DNA of 64,000 bases from Cupriavidus metallidurans CH34. Its GTDB lineage: Bacteria > Pseudomonadota > Gammaproteobacteria > Burkholderiales > Burkholderiaceae. Below are positions 59,345-64,000 of this stretch, piece after piece; the stretch's first letter is position 1, and each line of letters opens with the position of its first letter. The DNA lies in the NCBI RefSeq assembly GCF_000196015.1, contig NC_007974.2, positions 1,922,001 through 1,986,000 of the forward strand, in the 5' to 3' direction. Made by a program: the position numbers and the translations under genes. The notes beneath the pieces are model-generated. The model was not told the origin of the DNA. It worked only from the letters and a program-made list of their open reading frames with translations, and did no database searches.

Positions 59345-60349
59345 TCACGGGCGCGTTACGGTTGCGACGGCACCCGGCTTTAGCACCGCGATCACCAACT
59401 CGTGAAGCGCCTGCCTCGCCTCCCTTGCTGCCTGCTCATCATAGGCGACGGTCACGCCCCGCTCGACGCACGGGTCATCGTAGGTAAAAGGCTTGCTGGT
59501 CTGGGCGTTGACCAGCAACCCATTCTCCAACTCCATCGTCCTGCAATGCCGCGTTGTTTGCGCGCGCGGAAGCTGCACGGCCGACGCGAGCGCCCGCGAA
59601 TCGAAGGCATGATTGGCCTTTGGATACTCGATCAACATCGCATCGTTACCCTTCGCCTTTAGCCGATCGACATATGCGCGGCACGGGCCAACCGGGTCGT
59701 AGTTGTCTGCGCTGCCCTGGAGAATTCTTAATGGCTTTGCAACAAGGTCATCGTCTTCGCGATACGTATAGGAGCAGTCGGGATAGAAGGCGACGTAGGC
59801 CGCGAACTCGGTTCCGGGTGACGCGTGCAATCGGTGAAACCGTTTCAGGCTTGCATAAAGCGCATTCTGCCCGCCTCGCGAAAAACCCACGAGCATGATT
59901 CTCGTCGGGTCGATACGCGGGTGCCTTGAAAGAATCGCGAGCGCGCGAAAGGCGTCTTCCATTTGCGCCAGGCGAGGTAGCTGAGTCTGGTCGTTGATCG
60001 TGCTGGTGATGCCACGGGCAGAAAAGCTGTCAAGGACAAACGTCGCGACGCCCATCCCCAGAAGATCCTGCTCCCAGTCGGTCACCGAACTACCGATGCC
60101 GCCTGAGCCATGCAGCAGAATCACCAGTGGGAGCCGGTCCGCCCCGGCCTTGGGGAGCCGAAGTTCGCCCGCAATCGTTGCAGGCCGCCCGCCCTCGACT
60201 CCGGCCAGAAATTCCTGGTCCGACATGGTGACAGTCGGTACGGGAATGACTTCGGTCCGGGCGACCTGCGCCAGTCCGTCGGGTGACAGACACCCGAGTG
60301 TGAAGAGCAAGCAGAATTGCGCAGCCAGATAGGAAATTGCGGATTTCAT
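59345..60349 (-). CDS. exported dienelactone-hydrolase-like alpha/beta hydrolase
   Basis: 334 residues from the ATG at 60349, preceded by GGGGGTG; the longer frame has no support. The signal is MKSAISYLAAQFCLLFTLGC, which may be lipidated at the cysteine. The core has HGSGG (oxyanion), nucleophile elbow GFSRGGQNA, an aspartate in LQGSADNYDPVGPC and a histidine in YPKANHAFDSR. Dienelactone-hydrolase-like enzymes open lactones or hydrolyse esters; the substrate is unknown. It is divergent from the beta-lactamase-like serine hydrolase. Confidence 0.87.
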   Translation of the reverse strand: MKSAISYLAAQFCLLFTLGCLSPDGLAQVARTEVIPVPTVTMSDQEFLAGVEGGRPATIAGELRLPKAGADRLPLVILLHGSGGIGSSVTDWEQDLLGMGVATFVLDSFSARGITSTINDQTQLPRLAQMEDAFRALAILSRHPRIDPTRIMLVGFSRGGQNALYASLKRFHRLHASPGTEFAAYVAFYPDCSYTYREDDDLVAKPLRILQGSADNYDPVGPCRAYVDRLKAKGNDAMLIEYPKANHAFDSRALASAVQLPRAQTTRHCRTMELENGLLVNAQTSKPFTYDDPCVERGVTVAYDEQAAREARQALHELVIAVLKPGAVATVTRP

Positions 60350-60615
60350 GGCACCCCCTTCTTGTGTCTTCTTGTGCCTTGCTGTGAGCACATACTCACA
60401 CGCGGAGTATTGCCCCCCAGATAGTCTAGGTAGCACCATGCCCATCCGCTAAATGATGCTTCCAGCGTGGCGAACGGGGCATTTCCTGAAAAGAGATGAC
60501 ACTTGAATCCGCACCGCAGGGGATTCCCATCAGTTATGACTCGATGCCCCTCGGTTTCTTGTTAGGCAGAATCCTCGCTTTCATACTCCGGAGCATGCTT
60601 TGCAAAGGAGAAAGA

Positions 60616-61968
60616 ATGGACACCGTGCCTCGCCACCGCATTCATTGGCAGCGCAAGTGCAGGGCAATCGCCACGATAGCGCTCCTCGCCGTGACGGGCG
60701 GGGTCGCGGCACAGTCGCTGGGCCAGAGCAACGACCGGAAGGACGTCGATGTCATGGAGGGCTTTCCGCCGTCTCCAGCCATGCGTGTGACCAAGACCAA
60801 CGCATTCCAGCCACCATATATGCGCTGGGCCTTCCGTCATGCGCGCGAGACCTCGCCGACGGCGGGAGTTCGGCACGCTTCAACGCCAATGACTCTGCCG
60901 GAGCGGCCGGCAGCAAGTCTCGATGACGTGCAGTTCAATGTGGAAGGACAGTCAGTCAAATTGTCCGATTACCTTCGGGACACCCACACCGATGGCTTCA
61001 TCGTGCTGCACAAAGGCCAGATTGTCTTTGAACGGTACCTGGATGGCTTCGGACCTGCGCAGCCGCACATCTGGGCGTCGATGACCAAATCGCTCACGGG
61101 CCTGATGGCGGCCATGCTGATCGTCGATGGCAGGCTTAACCCCGAAGCAAGGCTGGCCACCTATGTGCCTGAGTTGGTGGGCAATCCATTCGGCGACGCC
61201 ACGGTCGCGCAGAACCTCGACATGGAAGTGCCCGTCGCGTATTCGCCAGAGCTTCCGCCCGATCTGGGATTGTTCGGCGCGGTCGGAATCATCCCGCGTC
61301 GCGCGGGTGCGCCAGACAATATCTATGACTTCCTCAAGACCGTCTCCACCGACAAGAGGGCTGTTACGGGAGATTACTGGTTCTACCAGAACGGATCGCC
61401 GGAAGCTGTTGCATGGGCGATGCGCAGAATCTCTGGCAAATCGTGGGCGGAACTGGCGCAGGAAACGGTCTGGTCGAAGCTGGCCCAGGACGACGCTTAC
61501 ATTCAGGTCGACTCACTCGGAACAGAAATGGCAAGCGGTGGCCTGAGCACGACCTTGCGCGATGCGGCCCGTTTTGCCGACGCAGTCCGGCGCGCGCAGG
61601 CCGGGGATGCCGACGCGGGCATTCCTGTTCAAGCTGTCCGTGCCGCATTGCACCCGCGCGGAAACCAGGCCGGGTTCGCCACGGGCCGCCTCGCGGCTGG
61701 CCGGTCGGGCTACGCATATGGTGACTACTGGTATCAGGTGAACGATGGCGATGGCTCCGTGGAGGCGAGCGGCCGGTTCGGGCAGAAGATCTACATCAAT
61801 CCGAAAAAAGAACTGAGCGTAGTGAAGTTCTCTTCGAGTCCTGATTCGGCGCCTCGCGGCGCTTCGGCAGAGGCGGGCAAGACTGTGGCGGCACGCAATG
61901 GATCGCTGGAATCATCGACAGCTTTTATCGCCGCAATCCGGGCCGTCTACGGGGCCATACCGCACTAA
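60616..61968 (+). CDS. beta-lactamase-fold serine hydrolase (class C / NylB-like)
   Basis: 450 residues from the ATG at 60616 with AAAGGAG upstream; the longer frame from 60496 has no ribosome site. A signal peptide covers residues ~1-33 (basic start, then ATIALLAVTGGVAAQ). Catalytic features are the SxxK motif SMTKSLTG and YQN (YxN) in YWFYQNGSPE. GFIVLHKGQIVFERYLDG is typical of the family. Related enzymes are esterases, D-aminopeptidases and 6-aminohexanoate-dimer hydrolase. True beta-lactamase activity is not implied. Confidence 0.87.
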   Translation: MDTVPRHRIHWQRKCRAIATIALLAVTGGVAAQSLGQSNDRKDVDVMEGFPPSPAMRVTKTNAFQPPYMRWAFRHARETSPTAGVRHASTPMTLPERPAASLDDVQFNVEGQSVKLSDYLRDTHTDGFIVLHKGQIVFERYLDGFGPAQPHIWASMTKSLTGLMAAMLIVDGRLNPEARLATYVPELVGNPFGDATVAQNLDMEVPVAYSPELPPDLGLFGAVGIIPRRAGAPDNIYDFLKTVSTDKRAVTGDYWFYQNGSPEAVAWAMRRISGKSWAELAQETVWSKLAQDDAYIQVDSLGTEMASGGLSTTLRDAARFADAVRRAQAGDADAGIPVQAVRAALHPRGNQAGFATGRLAAGRSGYAYGDYWYQVNDGDGSVEASGRFGQKIYINPKKELSVVKFSSSPDSAPRGASAEAGKTVAARNGSLESSTAFIAAIRAVYGAIPH

Positions 61969-62130
61969 GCCCACCGGATCACGGGGTCAGGTGCAGCAAG
62001 ACCGGCGCTCGAACCCCTGCGTGTCGACCTTATGGTGACGGTAGAGCCGGCGACCTGGCGTTTGCGATCGGATCAGTCGCACATATCCTGATCACCGCTG
62101 CGCCAGGCTCGCTGGTATGGCTCAGCCGAG

Positions 62131-63534
62131 TTACCGCTGATCGGTCGTCAGCATTCTCACTCTCACCTTGCGGCCCTTCACCTTGCCTTCGTTCAGCCGT
62201 TTCACCGCCTCGCGACCGATGGCGCGGTCCACGGCGATATAGGTCGACATCTCCATCACGCTGATCTTGCCGATCTGCTCCTTTGTGAAGCCAGCCTCTC
62301 CGGTCAGCGCGCCGAGGATGTCGCCGGGCCGGATCTTCTCCTTGCGCCCACCCAGCATCTGCAGCGTGACCATTGGCGGCAGCAGACGTCCGCCGCCTGA
62401 CGGCTTCAGTTCGTCAAGCGCGTGCCATTCGAACTCACCGCCCTGGTGCTGCTCGATGTTGCCGACGCGACCCATTTCATCCAGGCTGACGAGGCTGAAG
62501 GCCGAGCCTGCTTCGCCAGCGCGTCCGGTACGGCCGACGCGGTGGACATGGACCTCGGGGTCGGGCGTCACGTCCACGTTGATCACGGCTTCCAGCTGCG
62601 CGATGTCGAGCCCGCGTGCGGCCACGTCGGTAGCTACCAGCACCGAGCAGCTCCGGTTAGCAAACTGCACCAGCACCTGGTCGCGATCGCGCTGATCGAG
62701 GTCACCGTGCAGTTCAAGCGCGGCATATCCCTGCGCGCGCAGCAGGTCGGCCAGATCGCGGCAGCGCGCCTTCGTATTACAGAAGGCGAGTGTGGTGGCC
62801 GGGCGGAAATGGTCGAGCAATCGGCCGACGGCGTTGAGACGATCGCCCTCCTCCACCTCGTAGAAGCGTTGGGTGATGGTGGCCGCGTCGTGCGCCTCCT
62901 CCACCTTCACCGTCTTCGGCTGGCGCAGGAAGCGATGGGCGAGCTTGTCGATGGCAGCCGGATAGGTGGCCGAGAACAGCAGCGTCTGCCGGTCCTTCGG
63001 TGCGTGGCTGGCGATAAATGCGATGTCATCGTGAAAGCCCATGTCGAGCATGCGGTCCGCTTCATCGAGCACCAGCGTGTTGATCGCATCGATATTCAGG
63101 CTTCCGCGATCGAGGTGATCGATGATGCGGCCCGGCGTGCCTACGACAACGTGCGCGCCGTGAACAAGGCTCTCCACCTGCGGCCGGATTGGCGTGCCGC
63201 CACTGAGCGTCAGCACCTTGACGTTGTCCTCCGCGCGGGCGAGACGACGGATCTCCTGTGTGACCTGATCGGCCAGTTCACGTGTGGGACAGAGCACCAG
63301 CGCCTGTACGTCGAGCGGACGCGGATCGAGACGATGCAGCAGTGAGAGCGCGAACGCTGCGGTCTTGCCGCTGCCGGTGCGGGCCTGGGCGATGAGGTCG
63401 TGACCAGCCAGCGCGAGCGGCAGGCTGGCGGCCTGGATCGGCGTCATGGCGTCGTAGCCGAGCTGGACGAGGGTAGCCTGCATGGCCGCGGACAGCGGCA
63501 GCGTGGCGAATGAGGTAGGGGCTGAAGAAGTCAT
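62131..63534 (-). CDS. dbpA: ATP-dependent RNA helicase DbpA
   Basis: 467 residues. DEAD-box motifs are complete: Q-motif MTPIQAASLP, ARTGSGKT, PTRELA, TPGRI, DEAD, SAT, ATDVAARGLDI and HRVGRTGR. The C-terminal ~75 residues form the DbpA RNA-recognition domain (IRPGDILGALTGEAGFTKEQIGKISVMEMSTYIAV). DbpA is activated by hairpin 92 of 23S rRNA and acts in assembly of the large ribosomal subunit. It is encoded alone. Confidence 0.95.
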   Translation of the reverse strand: MTSSAPTSFATLPLSAAMQATLVQLGYDAMTPIQAASLPLALAGHDLIAQARTGSGKTAAFALSLLHRLDPRPLDVQALVLCPTRELADQVTQEIRRLARAEDNVKVLTLSGGTPIRPQVESLVHGAHVVVGTPGRIIDHLDRGSLNIDAINTLVLDEADRMLDMGFHDDIAFIASHAPKDRQTLLFSATYPAAIDKLAHRFLRQPKTVKVEEAHDAATITQRFYEVEEGDRLNAVGRLLDHFRPATTLAFCNTKARCRDLADLLRAQGYAALELHGDLDQRDRDQVLVQFANRSCSVLVATDVAARGLDIAQLEAVINVDVTPDPEVHVHRVGRTGRAGEAGSAFSLVSLDEMGRVGNIEQHQGGEFEWHALDELKPSGGGRLLPPMVTLQMLGGRKEKIRPGDILGALTGEAGFTKEQIGKISVMEMSTYIAVDRAIGREAVKRLNEGKVKGRKVRVRMLTTDQR

Positions 63535-63865
63535 GCCGGATTATAGATGCGCGGCCGCGTCTTGCACGCCTTACCTGCCCTGCGGCCCGACGGCATGACG
63601 AAATCAGCACACGCTGGGCCATCGCCGCGACCGGCACGCTCAACGTTGACGGGTGCGAATGCGGCGGCAGCGCGCCCGCGAGCCGATTACCCCAACGTGA
63701 CCACGCCAGCCATATCCCTGTCGCAAAAGGGAAAGTTCAAGACATGCACGGAAAAGCGGAAAGCTTGGCCAGATCAGATGATTCACCACACAGGTTGTCC
63801 ATCTGACGCGCTCGATCCGCACGCCGCAGGTGGACCTCCATATTCGACAGCAGACAGGAGACCAC
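63535..63865. other. 331-base gap, nothing recognised
   Basis: The region between the dbpA start and the oxidoreductase start contains open frames without domain similarity or ribosome sites. It should hold the divergent promoters of both genes, but no clear -35/-10 pair was identified. Confidence 0.5.
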
Positions 63866-64000
63866 ATGGCGAAAGTCGTCAGGATTTATGAAACGGGCGG
63901 GCCCGACGTCCTTCGTTTTGAGAACGCCACGGTTGGTGAGCCGGGACCGGGCGAGGTCCGTGTCCGTCACGTGGCGGTCGGTCTGAACTTTGCTGACACC
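63866..64000 (+). CDS. NAD(P)H:quinone oxidoreductase-like (MDR family), 3' end cut off
   Basis: Only the first 45 residues are inside the window: MAKVVRIYETGGPDVLRFEN at the start, then GEPGPGEVRVRHVAVGLNFADT. This is the N-terminus of zeta-crystallin-type quinone oxidoreductases of the medium-chain dehydrogenase family, which reduce quinones with NADPH and lack the catalytic zinc. An AGGAG site precedes the ATG. The NADPH-binding domain lies beyond the window. Confidence 0.85.
   Translation, partial: MAKVVRIYETGGPDVLRFENATVGEPGPGEVRVRHVAVGLNFADT

Noticed and set aside
60496-60615. N-terminal extension of the beta-lactamase-fold hydrolase
   Set aside because: No ribosome site at 60496, whereas 60616 has AAAGGAG and begins a proper signal peptide.

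Overview
The window is GC-rich chromosomal DNA whose gene content and protein sequences fit a flagellated beta-proteobacterium of the Burkholderiaceae, most likely Cupriavidus or a close relative. The evidence for this is three Bug/TctC-type periplasmic binding proteins, LysR regulators next to them, a CIO-type bd oxidase, a PdeC-type CSS-EAL protein, and a flagellar cluster in the Burkholderiales order. No rRNA, tRNA, CRISPR array, integrase or insertion sequence was recognised. All genus-level statements are inference from gene content.

Layout. 1-4.1 kb: minus-strand Baeyer-Villiger-type monooxygenase, alpha/beta hydrolase and a cut-off DUF1254 lipoprotein, with a divergent AraC-type regulator. 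4.1-6.5 kb: a poorly filled stretch holding a cysteine desulfurase fused to a DUF442 domain. 6.5-10.6 kb: GbsR/MarR-type regulator, cyanide-insensitive bd oxidase (cioA, cioB) and an MpaB/Lcp-type oxygenase. 10.7-20.3 kb: a compact nine-gene operon (SPINDLY/OGT-like glycosyltransferase, two DegT-type aminotransferase-fold proteins, WbqC protein, PhyH-type hydroxylase, three methyltransferases, ATP-grasp/HAD fusion). It looks like a system for making and attaching an unusual decorated amino-sugar, with flagellin as the most likely target. 20.3-26.8 kb: MFS pump, two LysR regulators, a DMT_YdcZ transporter, a Bug receptor and a class III CoA-transferase.

26.8-43.8 kb is the motility region. It starts with a chemoreceptor with a repeat-rich tether and a CheR-docking tail, behind a probable sigma-28 promoter. 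Next come an orphan promoter-terminator unit (candidate sRNA of about 75 nt) and a small Hfq/Sm-like protein gene. They are followed by fliC with a near-perfect sigma-28 promoter, flaG, fliD, fliS, fliT, a FliK-like gene and an FlhB-C-terminal-like gene. A hairpin separates these from minus-strand fliE and from the plus-strand fliF-fliG-fliH-fliI-fliJ-fliK operon, which ends in a long hairpin.

43.9-64 kb is metabolic and accessory: a secreted alpha/beta hydrolase, AlkB, an SLC13/DASS-like permease, an orphan HipB-like HTH gene divergent from a sugar-acid operon (IlvD/Edd dehydratase, RraA-like aldolase, Bug receptor, D-2-hydroxyacid dehydrogenase), a Tat-exported intradiol dioxygenase, a CSS-EAL c-di-GMP phosphodiesterase, a LysE exporter, another Bug/LysR pair, a small phasin-like protein, an exported DPYTxGA-repeat protein, two secreted hydrolases, dbpA and the start of a quinone oxidoreductase.

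The items most worth following up are the nine-gene glyco-modification operon with its ATP-grasp/HAD fusion, the Hfq-like gene and candidate sRNA just upstream of flagellin, and the cysteine desulfurase-DUF442 fusion.
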